A stretch of DNA of 64,000 nt from Primula veris. Lineage: Eukaryota; Streptophyta; Magnoliopsida; Ericales; Primulaceae. The stretch lies in the NCBI GenBank assembly GCA_963682055.1, contig OY821749.1, forward strand, positions 6,684,336 to 6,748,335, given 5' to 3'. Shown piece after piece: positions 12,603 through 26,500 of this stretch. Under the pieces are notes generated by a model. It was not told where the DNA came from and did no database searches. It saw only the letters and a list, made by a program, of their open reading frames with translations. The stretch's first letter is position 1, and every line of letters begins with the position of its first letter. Position numbers and translations under genes: made by a program.

Positions 12603-13537
12603 GACGGCAGTCTTTTTTTACTCCTCAAATTAATCATTTGAGTCCTCAAATTGATTTTTCGAGGACCTTGTCAAAGTTTGAGAATCCACATCACATTTTA
12701 TTTTTTATTTTTATTTTTAATTTATTCCAGTTAATTTTATTACAAAATAAATAATTTTAAGACAATTTCATTACATCTCATTACACTTCATTTATTTACA
12801 AAATAAATAAATTTACTCACTCTATCACACTATTAATTAATACATTCTTCTGCTTTTTTTTTCCACTCAAACTAAATACAAAATTAAAATATTTTATAAT
12901 CATAATATTATATCAAGTTAACACTTTCAAGTAATTTATTTTGTATTTTTTATTTATTAATTTTGTTACTTCCGAGTAAATAATTAAATTGTCTCCAAAA
13001 ACCCTACACGTCATTATTTTCTTCCATATTTACCTATTCACATTTAACCACTTTCAAGTTAACCCGACTAATGTTTTTAGAAGTGTGAGTAGATAAAGGT
13101 GGAAGAAAATAATGACGTGTAGGGTTTTGGAGTACAATTTAATTATTTACTCGGAAGTAACAAAATTAATAAATAAAAAAATACAAAATATAAATTATTT
13201 GAAAGTGTTAACTTGATATAATATTATGATTATAAAATATTTTAATTTTGTATTTAGTTTGAGTGGAAAAAAAAAGCAGAGAAGTGTATTAATTAATAGT
13301 GTGATAGAGTGAGTAAATTTATTTATTTTGTAGATAAATGAAGTGTAATGAGATGTAATAAAGTGGTATTAGAATACTTTATTTTGTAATAAAATTGATT
13401 GAAATAAATTAAAATAATAAATAAAAATAAGATGTGACGTGGAATTTGAATCTTTTATCTTTCCTAAAAAAAAAAAAAAAAAAAAGCAATTTAAAGACTC
13501 AAATGAGTAATTTGAGGAGTAAAAAGACTATGCCGTC
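12603..13537. mobile_element. Fold-back (long inverted repeat) non-autonomous element
   Basis: Two arms of roughly 430 bp in inverted orientation around a spacer at about 13045-13090. The left end reads GACGGCAGTCTTTTTTTACT (12603) and the right end, reversed, GACGGCATAGTCTTTTTACT (13537). Internal matches run the whole arm, for example CCCTACACGTCATTATTTTC near 13003 against its complement near 13105-13125. No ORF is supported. Flanks are AAA on both sides, too short to call a target-site duplication. The arms have slightly diverged, so it is not very recent. Confidence 0.7.
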
Positions 13538-14337
13538 AAAGACCTTGTCATCTTTAAGGAAAGAAACATCCTTGGTTAGGTTTTTTTTAATCCAATTTCT
13601 TTTTTTAGTATTTAAATCTTATGACTTTTTAATTGTCTGAATGGTATATGACATTTGGTCATATTTTAATTTCAATGTGTTTGGTTACTTTTTCATTTTT
13701 TGTTGTTGTCGTGTTTGGTATTTGTTTACATGATAGGTTTTACTTTCTCAAATTAAAATTGTTGGTTGTGATCTAGTGAAAGAAAATATACAGGCCATTT
13801 AGTTACAATTCACTTGGTTGAAATGACTTGTTTTTAACGAACTGTATAATTCTGCATAAAACAGGTAACTCCCACCTTAGTTACAACTTACAGTTCGTAA
13901 CTAATATGTACGTAGTATCATTTTGACAAGTTTTTAATAGAGTCCAAATCGCAATTATTAGTTACAAATTGTAATTGAGATTTAACATTAGATCCAAAAT
14001 ATTTACACTATAAAAAGACATGTCTTTTCAACAAACAATAGGCAAAAAAAATGGTGGTTTTGTCACACAATTGGGTCCACCCAACAGCTTGTTTGGCATT
14101 GCGGTCATCTTACTCCAATCCCTTTTTATCCCTATAAATTATCCCACCCACAAACTGCTGTAACTCCTCTCATTTCAAAAAAAAAAAAAAAAAAAAACTT
14201 ATTCCTATGGTCCAAACTTTCTCTTTATAATAAATGTACATATCTCCTCATTTCATCTTTTCCCCAACAAGCATTTCCCACACAAATCCTTTGATTTCTT
14301 AAAAAGACTTTGCATTGAATACTAACCCTTTTCTGTC
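13538..14337. other. Upstream region of pectin acetylesterase
   Basis: AT-rich intergenic DNA with poly-A runs near 13469 and 14180. It presumably includes distal promoter sequence of the gene starting at 14549. No ORF, RNA gene or transposon terminus was recognised. Confidence 0.4.
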
Positions 14338-14345
14338 TATATAAA
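14338..14345 (+). promoter_or_regulatory. Candidate TATA box of the pectin acetylesterase gene
   Basis: TATATAAA 204 bases upstream of the ATG, leaving a leader of about 170-180 nt. Other TATA-like strings occur at 14133 and 14224, so the assignment is tentative. Confidence 0.45.
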
Positions 14346-14548
14346 GATTTAAATCTACATTAATTACCATATGTCCATATTCCATCCTTCACTGGCTTCC
14401 AAAGGGAACTAGTTACAAATGTCCACATTATTCTAAACTTTATGTCCTTAAAAGTTTTAAAACCTTCTTCAAGTTCATATTGAGAGAAATATATATATAG
14501 ATATTGATATATATAAATAAATAAATAAATAAATATAAATAAAGAGAG

Positions 14549-17500
14549 ATGAATGGGTATGTGATAAGTTTGGGTGGCATGATAATAGTGATAATGTTGG
14601 TGCCAATGTATATAAATACGATGGAGGTGGTGAGACACCAAGTTAACATTACTCTCGTGCGAAGGGCTGTGGCAACTGGAGCATGTAAGTCAGTGTCTCG
14701 ATAATCCGTTTTTATTTTTTCATTTTATCTGTGTATCAGTGTTTTAGTATTTTATTGAATGTTTCTAATTTTTAAAGATTATTATTTTTTATGGAATGGA
14801 AGATTGCTTGGATGGGAGTTTGCCAGCTTATCATATGGACAAAGGATTCGGGGCTGGAACACGCAACTGGCTTTTGCAATTTGAGGTACTTTTATTTTAT
14901 TACTACTATTACAACTCTATTAAATACGGAGTACTAGTTATTTCATGTTTCATTTTGCACAGGAAGCAGTTATGCTTAGTTTTCAAGTACCATAACCGTT
15001 GCTTTTTTTAATTTATTTTTATAAGCATTTTACTTTTACTATTTGGTGCCGTAAATTATATAACTTCGACAAACTACTAGTTACTCTACGGCTGCGACTG
15101 AAATAATGAATTTAAATTCTTTTTAATCAGCATATTAGTCTAAGAGCTATACTACATGTAACAAGAGCAACCTACCTATTTTTTTATTTTTATTTTGGAA
15201 AATGGTTAAAGTTTTATTAATACCAAAAATAGTTATAGTAGTTTGATTAGAACAACCTGTCAGGTTGAGAATAATAATAGAATATCAGTATTCCTTATTC
15301 CTATTGAGGATGGCAAAACCTTAAATTTTAAATTTTACTTGGCCCCTCCTTCTAAATTTTAAATTTTGAAGGCGAATTGGAACATTGTCTATCTAGTTTG
15401 ATTTTTCGAATAAAAACAAACAGTTTGTTTATAAAAAGGAGAATAGCTAGGCAAATAATAACTAGATGATGCATGTATATTAATTAAACAGTTTAATAAG
15501 CATTTACTTTTTCTGGAAAACATGGAGATATGGTGTTGACCAACCCAAAGTAGCAGGAACAGTCCTTTCTTTGGGGTCTTTTGTTGTTACACTTTGAGCC
15601 AATCAATATGCAAGTACTTTATCAAATAAAATTATGCAAAGTCCTTTCCTTTCGCTTTTTAGGCAATTTTCTATCAAACGGCAAAACACTGTCCTTTTTA
15701 TTTTACTTATTACTTATAGTAAGAATTCATTTATGTAAAGTTTGAATTCAAGAGAAATGAAAAGATCATTGTAGAGAAAATTGCACAAATAGGAGTATTA
15801 CAGTACATGCATATTATATACACTGATCTTACGAAAAAGACACACTTGTGAAACGTAGCGTAGAAGACCACACTATATATGTCACAAGAGTGTGGTATTT
15901 ATTAATCTATTTGTAGAGAATATCCAAATAATGGATTTATGATTTAACAGGTGACTAGGAGTGGATATGACCCAAGTCATATCAGTTTAGGTTTGGTGTC
16001 GATTGAATGTCATGTGGTCGATAATTGATTTTTTTTCTTAAATAGATTTGAGAAATAAATAGGTGACAAAAATTTAACGGGACTGATATGCTAAAACAAT
16101 ATAACCGCCACAGTGACTAGTACGCGAGTAATTGTCAAATGGGTAAATATGAAACTATGAAAGCATCCCGCTGGAAAAAAATAAACCATTTACAACACCT
16201 CAATGAATTACCAAATCTATTTAAAATTTACAAGCACTCTTCCATATAATAGGTCCCCAAATTTTATAAACTTAACCATTAAACTGTTCATAACATTTTA
16301 GTAGTAAGAGCATCACACGTGCTGAAATCTAGGGGTGGTGTACACCAGAAAGGCTGAGGCTACTTTATTTATCTTTAAATAAACTTTACAAAAGGGCTTT
16401 TTATATTTTCTTTTACATCGTTTAAGAAAACCTTCGCCTAGGATTCTCATTAAAATTGTTTTACTCGTGAAATTGAAGCATTCGTTTGTTTTTTTAGATA
16501 AACACTCGACAAACATATTATGATACTACATCAGATATGTGGCTAGTTTTATCTCCAATAATATGTTTGTATAGGTAAAATGCAAATAACCCCTATTAAC
16601 TATGGGAAATTTGCAAATAAATCTCATAGAAATTGAATTTTTGTAATCAACTCTGAGAACTATTTATATATTTTTTAATATCTATGCAACTCCAACAACA
16701 GAATGCGAATTTATCCCTTTTTTTCATAAACATTCTTTCGAATGATTAGAACGCTTTTTTGTGTTAAAATGCCTCATTTTAAAAATAAATAAATTAACTT
16801 CTAGATTACGTACATCTGTATTGGCAAAGTACATGTATTAAACAAAGAGTTATGTAAAAGGAACCGATGAACAAAAAGTATGTAAATTTTAAGGTGACAT
16901 GGGGTCGATTGAACTATTTATATATTTTTGAGAGTAAATTTCAAAACATCAAAGTTCATGGGGTTTATTTGCAAATCACCCATATATAGCAATTCACTTC
17001 TGCCTGGTGTTTCCAGCTTCCTTAATCATTTAAGTGATAAATACGTCGCCACGAGAAGAAATATGTCCTTATCCATACTATGAGAGTACAAATCCTCAAA
17101 CTCTGATCTCTATCTCATTCCGATCTTATTCTGTCCCTATTTAGTTATTTTTGCTTAAATTTTAAATGTTTATAACATTTTTTATATTTTTATAAAGCGT
17201 TACAACATATTCTATGCACATTTTATAATATTGGGACATTTTGTTGATTTACATCAATTTTTTTTTAGTTTTATAATTAATTTACACCAGTTCTTATTTT
17301 AATTCCAAAATGTAGCATATTTGAATTTTTTGTAAGAAAAAAATTATCGAAATGTATTGATACATGTCTAATTATAATTGTATTAATTTTTTTGAATAAT
17401 TATTTTGGGTTAAAAAATTAATGAAACACGTGATGGGATAGAGATTAGAGAGAGTATTTGGACTCCTATGATGAGCATATTAGCATACACCAACCGTATC

Positions 17501-20500
17501 AGTCTCACCATTACTTTCTCTTAATGTTAAGGAGATAAACTCATTTTTAGAGTTTTGACAACACACTTGAATTTTGCATCAATTTTCAGTCTTTCTATCC
17601 ATCTCTCTTTATAATTTATTTTGAAATATATAAATGGTTTGGTAGTCATAATTATATATCACAAGTCAAAATATTTAATAAGATAATATTATTTTTTGTA
17701 TGGAGAAGGCATGGGACTCTCTATTTTTAAAGAACATATGTGTATTATTTGTTTTTAAAGAGATGACTATGAGTATGATGTAATATGGTTTTTATCACTA
17801 TGACTCTTCAGTTATAAATAATTTGTAGATATGATGAAACTGATGCAAATGCTCTCCAAACTAATAGTATAGTCGGGGGCTCCATTCTAATAAAAATTGA
17901 CAAAAAATAACATTTCTCTCTCTATATATATATATATATTTTTTTTTATATATATATATTTTCAACCCTTCGTATAAAGTGAAAGAAAAAAACATATTGA
18001 ATATGAAAAATTATTATATACAATATCAAACTCTCTCTAATTTATAACTTCCTAGTTATATGACAATGATTAATTATAGCATGTGGTTGTAAGTGACTCA
18101 TGATGTGGTCCTCCATAACACAAATCAAGTGTCATATGTATATGTGGGCCACCTTTTCATTCGTTTGATATAAGAAAATTCATAGTAATATTTTTCTAGA
18201 GCAAACTCATGCAGAAGGGATAAAAGAAATTAATTTATTGAAATTAAATTATTGGCAAATAAACTTGACCCCAATTTTTTTCTTTTTCCCAAAAACCCAT
18301 TTTGATGATCTATAATATTTTATCCATTTAGACAAATAACCTCTTAATTAATTATTTCACAATCCATTTATTGCAAAAGACAATAAATTCGAGGGCATGA
18401 AAAAATGGATTTAGATTGTAAACTACAAAAGAAAAATTAGACAAAAAGGAGCCATTTATTTTTAAGATGACGAAGAATAGGTTTTTGTGGTAGTATCAAT
18501 TACTCCATCATAGTCGGAGGAGGTGTCCATAACTACACAGTTAGAAAAACTGTGTTTATGTCTGAACAGTCTGATCCAATTATATTCAAATGATCAGACG
18601 GTACATAACTAAACATAATATTTCTATTTATGACTGTGTACACAGTCAGATGCCCATTTTCCATCGTAGTCTGACTTTTTGCATTCACACTGGAGAAAGA
18701 ATTAGTGGAATTCTTACGTCATTTTGGTAGATGAGTAAAGGAGGGCCCATATATACATATACTGGCCATACAGATGTTAGTAGCGAGTTGTGTACGTCTC
18801 TTCTGGTTTAAATCTGTGTTTTTAAGTTTACATATACCTGTTTTTAAGTTTACTTAATAAAGTGATGATATAAATTTGACTTTACATTCTAAATTGATAT
18901 ATTTTATTTTCAACTATAAAATCTATTTTATTTTATTATTTTAAGAGCATCTATAATAGTGTTGTTATCTCTCTTGTTAACTAAAAATATTAGCTAACAA
19001 TACAATTTTGTCTACTTGTGTTAACTTTATAGATGTTAAAAATATTGTTAAATATAACAATTTTTTTAATTGTTATTACTTGATGACATGGTAAAAAAAT
19101 CTATCTACACTCATAATTAACTGTTATTTCTCACGTATATCTTTTTTATATCTATCATACTACTATTTATTTTCTCCCAGCACCTACAATACTACTATAT
19201 TTTGAATAATTAATTTTTAGTTAAAATAGATAAAATTGTTAAACTTAAAACTAATGTGGGTGTTTAACTTAATATATATATATATGTCCTTTAATATCCT
19301 TTTAAATGATGATGTATCACTAGTTAACAATAAAAAGTTAACAAAAGTATTGTGAATACTCTAACATATTATATTGTTATATATTATTATTTACTATTTT
19401 GGAGTAAAATATTAAAGTAACACTGAGAGTATAGTAATAAATTTACCAAAATGAATATACATGGCTCACATAACATTGCTAACTTATTTGTTATACTTAG
19501 CATGAAAGTTATATATAGAGAAATTTTAGTGTCACATAAGCTGCTTAACAAGACCATTGTAACACTAAAATTAAACTTTTGCTATAGTATGACACTAACA
19601 TATGAGATAAACCGTACATGGGAGATGCTCTTGGATCTGCCTTTCCCGTTTTATCGTCCAATCCCATAAATTATTTAGTGACAGTTTGACCAGAGGCAGG
19701 GGTGCCGACTGCCACCCCTAAAATTTTAAAAATATTTGTTTTTATATAGATTTTTTTTTTAATATTTAAGGTTTTATATATTAATAGCCCCTAATAAATA
19801 AAGAGGTGCACTTATTACACTACATTTTTTCTTTAAAAACGCTGAAACCGTAGATTAAATCTACGGTTTACAGTGATCCACTGTAAACCGTAGATTTAAT
19901 CTACGGTTTGCATTAAATCAATACAAACCGTAGATTAAATCTACGGTTTACAGTGGATCACTGTAAACCGTAGATTTAATCTACGGTTTGCATTATTTCA
20001 CAGATTTTTTGAAAATAAAAATTAAAATTAAAATTCTAATAATTAAAATTAAAATACTGAATATTTTTTTCAAATTAAACATGATTTTTTTTTTACATAA
20101 AAATTCCTTATATTTAAAATTTGATATTTTTGTCAAGTGTATAATTTGATATTTTTTTCAAGTGTATAAGTTGATTTTTTTTTCAAATAAGACATTTTGT
20201 TTTTTTCAAATTTAAAAACAAAATGACTTATTTTTTAAATTTTACATAAAATAAATTACGAATATTCTAACAATCTGTAAAAATAAACACAAAATTTATA
20301 CAAATTTACACAAAAAAAGTTGATTTGATAAATTTTATGTTTTTGGTTCATGTTATATTTTTGTCAAGTGTATAAGTTGATATTTATTGAATCATTAACT
20401 AAATCGTCAATTTTTGTGAAGTTTTTTTGGTTTGTATTTAACACTTGTATAACGCAATATGCAAACATGAATATAAACTTATAAATTTCATAAAACAAAT

Positions 20501-23500
20501 TTATTAAACAAAATTTACAACAAAATTTACAACAAAATTAAACAAAATTTACAACAAAATTTCATAGAACTAAATTTCATAAAACAAATTTATTAAACAT
20601 TTGTTTACATCATATAAATTTACAACAAATTGGAAAAAATAATAATTTACATAAAATTAAAAATAAAAAACCGATTATGGACTTAGGTCTATAGGTTCTT
20701 CATTTGCTTTTTTCTTCCCTGATTGCTTTTCCAGCGCCATATATAATTTGAAATTTGGTCGAAAAAGTTCCTTCCATGGCGCAGCTGCCTCAGTGCGTGT
20801 TTGTTCCCACCGTGCTATAATTCCTGGCATTGGGAAGATCCCTTCTTTAGGAATAACCTGAGCATAGTGACAACTGTTGACGAACACCATTACAGTCGGG
20901 ATCCAATATGTCGTTCCCTGAGGCGGACCAGTATAAAGAGGTAAAAAAGTAGAGTTCCACACGTTTACCTCTCCATTTTGATTTTCCCATAAGGACAACA
21001 ATACAATTGGCATATTGTAATGAGAAGCAATTAAAAAACCATACGACGGAAATCTCATCCATTTCTCAGAAGGTGCGGGATTTGTAGCATGATAAAAATT
21101 TAAACTTGATAAAATGTAATCATACCGGTAAGCTTCAAAGTCAAGATTCTCAAACAGCTCATAATAAACACCTTTCATTTGCTGCAGCTCTTGAAACAAT
21201 TCACATCTTACCGCGTACCAATCATCTTCCCCATGCTGTTTACCCGTCGCATTTGCAACTACCCGGAACCCACAGTTACCATCCCCACGCACATCATAAA
21301 CCGTTTCGATGTAACTATGTAACATGACCCATATTTGGTCACTGTACAGGAAGGTTGGCCTATTGGGGGTGGGTTTAGGGTTCTGGTTTCGCGGCCTCCT
21401 AGTTGGGTTTACCCTTACCTCCGGTGTTTCATCCGCCTTGCCTTTACCCTTGTCCCTACTAGCACCAGCACTCTGTTCCTCCACATACTCCCATCCCGAC
21501 TTATCCCTCTTACTAGATTTGTCGCCTTTTCTAGGTCTCCCCCTATTTGCTCTCACTTCGGGGTCACTGACGGATGTTCTGGCTGGTACGGTTATCTCTC
21601 GGAGTTGTGTTTTCATACGCCGTTTTTCAACATTCGTTTTGCTAGCATAAACACTTTTAAACTCTTCTAGATCACCCTCTACCCCATAATCATCGGTGTT
21701 CCCATTATCATCAATTACGTCTAATTTTTTCCAGAATGGATGAATATATTCTAGAGGAAGAGGCTTCCCGAATAAAATATGTTCACTCATAATATGATGA
21801 CAAGGTAAACCGTGAGACAATTTAAAACCGCAAGAACAATTCTCATCAGCCTGGCCACTACATTTTCTGTGTTCTTGGAATAATAAATCAAAGGCATAGT
21901 GTGTGATATACGACCTAAGATTTATAAATAGAGGCGTTTTTTCAGAATGTGGAAAATAAGACTTGCATTTATCCAACTTCGTCTTAATATCCTCAAACTG
22001 TTTTTCTAGAATTCTATTCACCTCTACCCAAACAGTTTCAAGCGTGCCAGTATTAGTGGAAAGGGATCTTTTCAGCTTAGCATGCTGTTGTTCGGCTCGA
22101 TTGCTAGTTCTGTTACCTAGATGTGTTGTGTGGTTGGTATAGCATGCAACAAACTTTTCAGCATAATCATTTAAAAGCTTGTCTACATACTTAATCACAG
22201 CAGGGTACGATTTGTAAGAGGTATTGAAATTAGTTCGGTTATAATTGTACTCCTCTATCGACTCAGAATCAACCAATAAACCCCAATCATCTAGAAACGT
22301 TTGCCACTCCTCGTCAGGGATCTTTTTACGGCAGTTTTTCAAAACATTTTTTGCAATATGAAAAGTGCACAAAATATGATGAGAATCGGGAAAAACAACG
22401 GATAAAGCATTTGATAAGGCCATTTCCCTGTCGGTTACAAACACCCTAGGTAGTATACACCCCTCCAATGTAACTTTAAATTTTTCCAATGCCCATATAT
22501 AACTTTCTTGTGTCTCGTCACTCATGAAAACAAAACCTAAACAATATGTTTGGTTCGTTGATGTCATTCCTACGACTTCTAGAAATGACATATTAAAACG
22601 GTTTGTCCTATATGTACAATCCATTAACAAGACATCAGGAAAAGCTTTGAACATCCTTATAGAATCGGGGTGTGCAAAAAACAAGTTCTCAAGGGAATGG
22701 GTTGATGGGTTCATATTATAGTAGAACGTGTATCGATGTCTATCCAACAAATTAAAAAGTTCCTGTATCGGGTTTCTACCATCTCGTTCTTTAAATTTCA
22801 GTCCGGCCAAAAAATTATGTATCGTTTTAGTGTTTGATACATTGTCAGGATTTCTATTTTTAATGGCCTCTAATATTGCACCAACTTTAAAACTACTTTG
22901 CCTTAAAGTTTTAACAATTTCTTTTTCATCTTGGGTTAAACGAGCACGTCGTGCTTGACCTTGGAGGTAAGTTGGGGGTGGGTGGTTATGTTGTCCATTT
23001 TCTACGTGACACATCCATTCACCATTAACTACGTAACCTTTAATGAAAAATGGACAGTCTTTTTTCTTTGTACCTGATTTTACGGAAGATGGTTTCTTTT
23101 TTTCGTAAACCCCCGATTTATCACACACAATATCAACATACGGTGTCCTGCTCCCATCACCCCCTCCAGACCTACGAATCGTAAGGATGAAACCCCAATT
23201 TCCAGCCACATCAGCAAGATCAGCAAGCATTTCATCCCTTGTTTCCCAAGTCAATTCATCAACTTCAAAGTGCTCCGAATAATCAGTTAGCTCATCGTTT
23301 GAGCCACTGGATGAATTCGCATTGTTGTTGTTATTCCATTGGTTGTTGTCATAACCATAGTTGTAATTCATTTTCGGATAGGGTTTGTTTGTATATTTTA
23401 TTGGGGAGAAATGAGGATTTTTTAAGAGATTTCCGAAATGTGTTTGTGTTTGATTTTATGGTTTGTTAGAATTGGCAAAATTGAGTCATATTTATAGGGT

Positions 23501-26500
23501 AAGTTTACACTACAAACCGTAGATTACTTTTACGGTTTGTAGTGAATTTTTGGTGTAGTCATTTCGAAACTTTAATAATGCATTGAGTAGTCATTTTCGG
23601 ATAGGGTTGTCAAATCATAATAATTCAAAAGTGATAAGGTGTTGTCGGAATTATTTTGATAGATATGGTATCCAATGTAATTTACACTACAAACCGTATA
23701 TTACTTTTACGGGTTGTAGTGTTTTTTTTGGAGTAGTCATTTCGAAACTTTAATAATGCATTGAGTAGTCATTTTCGGATAGGGTTGTCAAGTCATAATA
23801 ATTCAAAAGTGATAATGTGTTGTCGGAATTATTTTGATAGATATGGTATCCAATGTAATTTACACTACAAACCGTAGATTACTTTTACGGTTTGTAGTTT
23901 TTTTTTTTTTTACGTTGTTTACGGTGATTCAGTGCAAAAAGTACATTCGTAAAACGTCGCTGCTCAAATCAGGGGTACAAACCGTACATTACTTTTACGG
24001 TTTGCACAAAATACATACAAACCGTACATTTAATGTACGGTTTGTATGAAATCTGTACAAACCGTACATTAAATGTACGGTTTGTATGTATTTCAGAATA
24101 TTTAGGGTTTTTTAGGGTTTAGGGTTTAGGGTTTAGGGTTTAGGGTTTGTAATTTAGGGTTTATGGTTTTTAATATAGGGTTTAGGGTTTAGGGTTTGTA
24201 ATTTAGGGTTTAGGTTTTTAATATAGGGTTTAGGGTTTAGGGTTTGTAATTTAGGGTTTAGGGTTTAGGGTTTGTAATTTAGGGTTTAGGGTTTGTAAAT
24301 TAGGGTTTATGGTTTACGGTTTAGATTTTAGGGTTTAGGGTAAGTGGTTTGTAATTTAGGGTTTAGGTTTTAGGGTTAGGGTTTGTAATTTAGGGTTTAG
24401 GTTTCAGGGTTTAGAATTTAGGGTTTAGGGTTTAGGGTTTGTAATTTAGGGTTTAGGGTTTAGGGTTTGTAATTTAGGGTTTAGGGTTTAGGGTTTAGGG
24501 GTTAGGGTTTAGGGTTTAGGGTTTAGGGTTTAGGGTTTAGGGTTTAGGGTTTGTAAAAACTCAATATTGGTCCTAAAACATACAAATCAAACATACGAAT
24601 CAAATTAAACTTACGAATTTATAACGTACAAATCAAACATAGAAATCAAATTAAACCTACGAATTTATAATATTCCAACCCTAGCTAATAATAAAACTGA
24701 CAAATCAAATACAAAAACAGTGCATTTATTTTTTTTTGTAACGACTAAATGTTTTAAAGTTGGACATAGGGAGCATCTTTCCCGCCGATGTTAATCTATC
24801 GGATGACGGCTCAGCAGACTCTTCGATTTCGTTTAGCTCCGTACGCCGTCTTTGTCGCTGCTGCGATTCTGGATGCGGCGCACGCTCGTGGGATGTAACT
24901 GTCAACCCTCGACTCCAACTGTCGGTTGACTGATGACTAGGATGATGCTCGAACGGGACATCATCCTGAACGTAGCCCGACCCAGCAAAAGAAGCACGAC
25001 GACCATGACCGCTTGAACTCGGACCCGGACCCTGATCTGTAGTCGGGGGTCGACCTCCACTGGTTCTTCTACCGCCGCTACTAGATTCGCCTTCCCCTCT
25101 GCCTCTTTCGTCGGGACGCCGACAACTTGCCGACCTAGTGTAATTTCTTGGGTCGTAACGTAGGTCGTCATCACCATCGTCGTCGTCGTCGTCGTCATCG
25201 TCATCCTCCCCCTCCGACTGTTCATCAGCTGACCCATACGGATTCATACCCATTTCAGCGAACTCCTTACGTAGTAAGTCCACGTCCGTTTTAGATTTCA
25301 GCCGTTTGAACGATTTGAAACTGCGGCGCAACATCGCTTTCTGTAAAAAAAAACAATAAAAAACGATTTATTAGTATTGAAATATACATAAAAAGAAGTA
25401 ACGATTTATTAGTAAAAAAGGATTTAGTAGTTACCATTTTATTGAAGACACCCGTATTCTCCCGGAAACCGTGAGGGGGCGGGGCAAGTTCAGGTGGGTT
25501 TATGAAGATGCGGGTCCGCTCTCTATACCATTTCATGTAACCCGGTGACGTCCCCGTGCCATATTCGCCGTTAATAAGACGGGTGTGGCGGTCATTCCAC
25601 ACGACTATAAATTCTCCGGTTAGTAAAGGCCAGTCGTGTTTTTGCCCAATCCCATATCTTCTATCCTTGCCGTGACCCTGTCTTGGTTTCCAGATATACG
25701 TAGGGACCCGCTGCACAAAACCGAACTGCCTCATGAACCTGTCCGCGGGGTGGTACTCAATCTTCTCATTACAAATGAGAGGCACAGAACAATGCCACAT
25801 ATACCGGCCCCGCGTGCAGTATTCCGGATACTGATTAAGATCCCCGTAAGGTTGCCACACTATCTGTAATCATCAAATTAGAATATATAAACAATGGTTT
25901 TAAAATAGACGAGTAATAAATTCTGCGAAGATAAGACCAATGCAAACATATACAACATATAATACGTAAGTTACATATAATACGAAAATTAAAATTTACC
26001 TGTTCAGGCGACATATTGTCAAACTGGTCACGTATGTGGACCACATTATGTCCGTAGACATATGGCGTAAGGTTAGTTTGCCGCCACATCTTCCATCTGT
26101 AATATACAAACAAAAACCGATAAACAATAAATATAACCGGCAGCTAAGTAAATGATAGATGACACAATAATATAAAAAAGCAAATCCAATTCAAAAACTA
26201 AATAAATATCATACCTGTAACCGAGGGGGAACCTAGGCAAGCCCTCCGGTGGCTCGACATCTTCCGGCAGCTCTTCACACGGTCTAACCGGCAGTAGTCT
26301 GGTAATCGCCCACATATCCAGAAACATAACCGCCCCGCTTACTCCGGTTGTCTTACAACGTACCACCCTGCATAGATTAGCCTCTAACCAGGCCAGAAGA
26401 GCTGATCCCCAACTATACTCAGCACATGTGTCAAAATCCTCTAGAAATGGCAGAGGCCAGAGTGGAATCTGATCACTGCTCTTATCCGAAAACACATGTG

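Noticed and set aside
24101..24552. A real chromosome end
   Set aside because: The repeat is degenerate, about 450 bp, and lies within a transposon bounded by target duplications, with genes on both sides.
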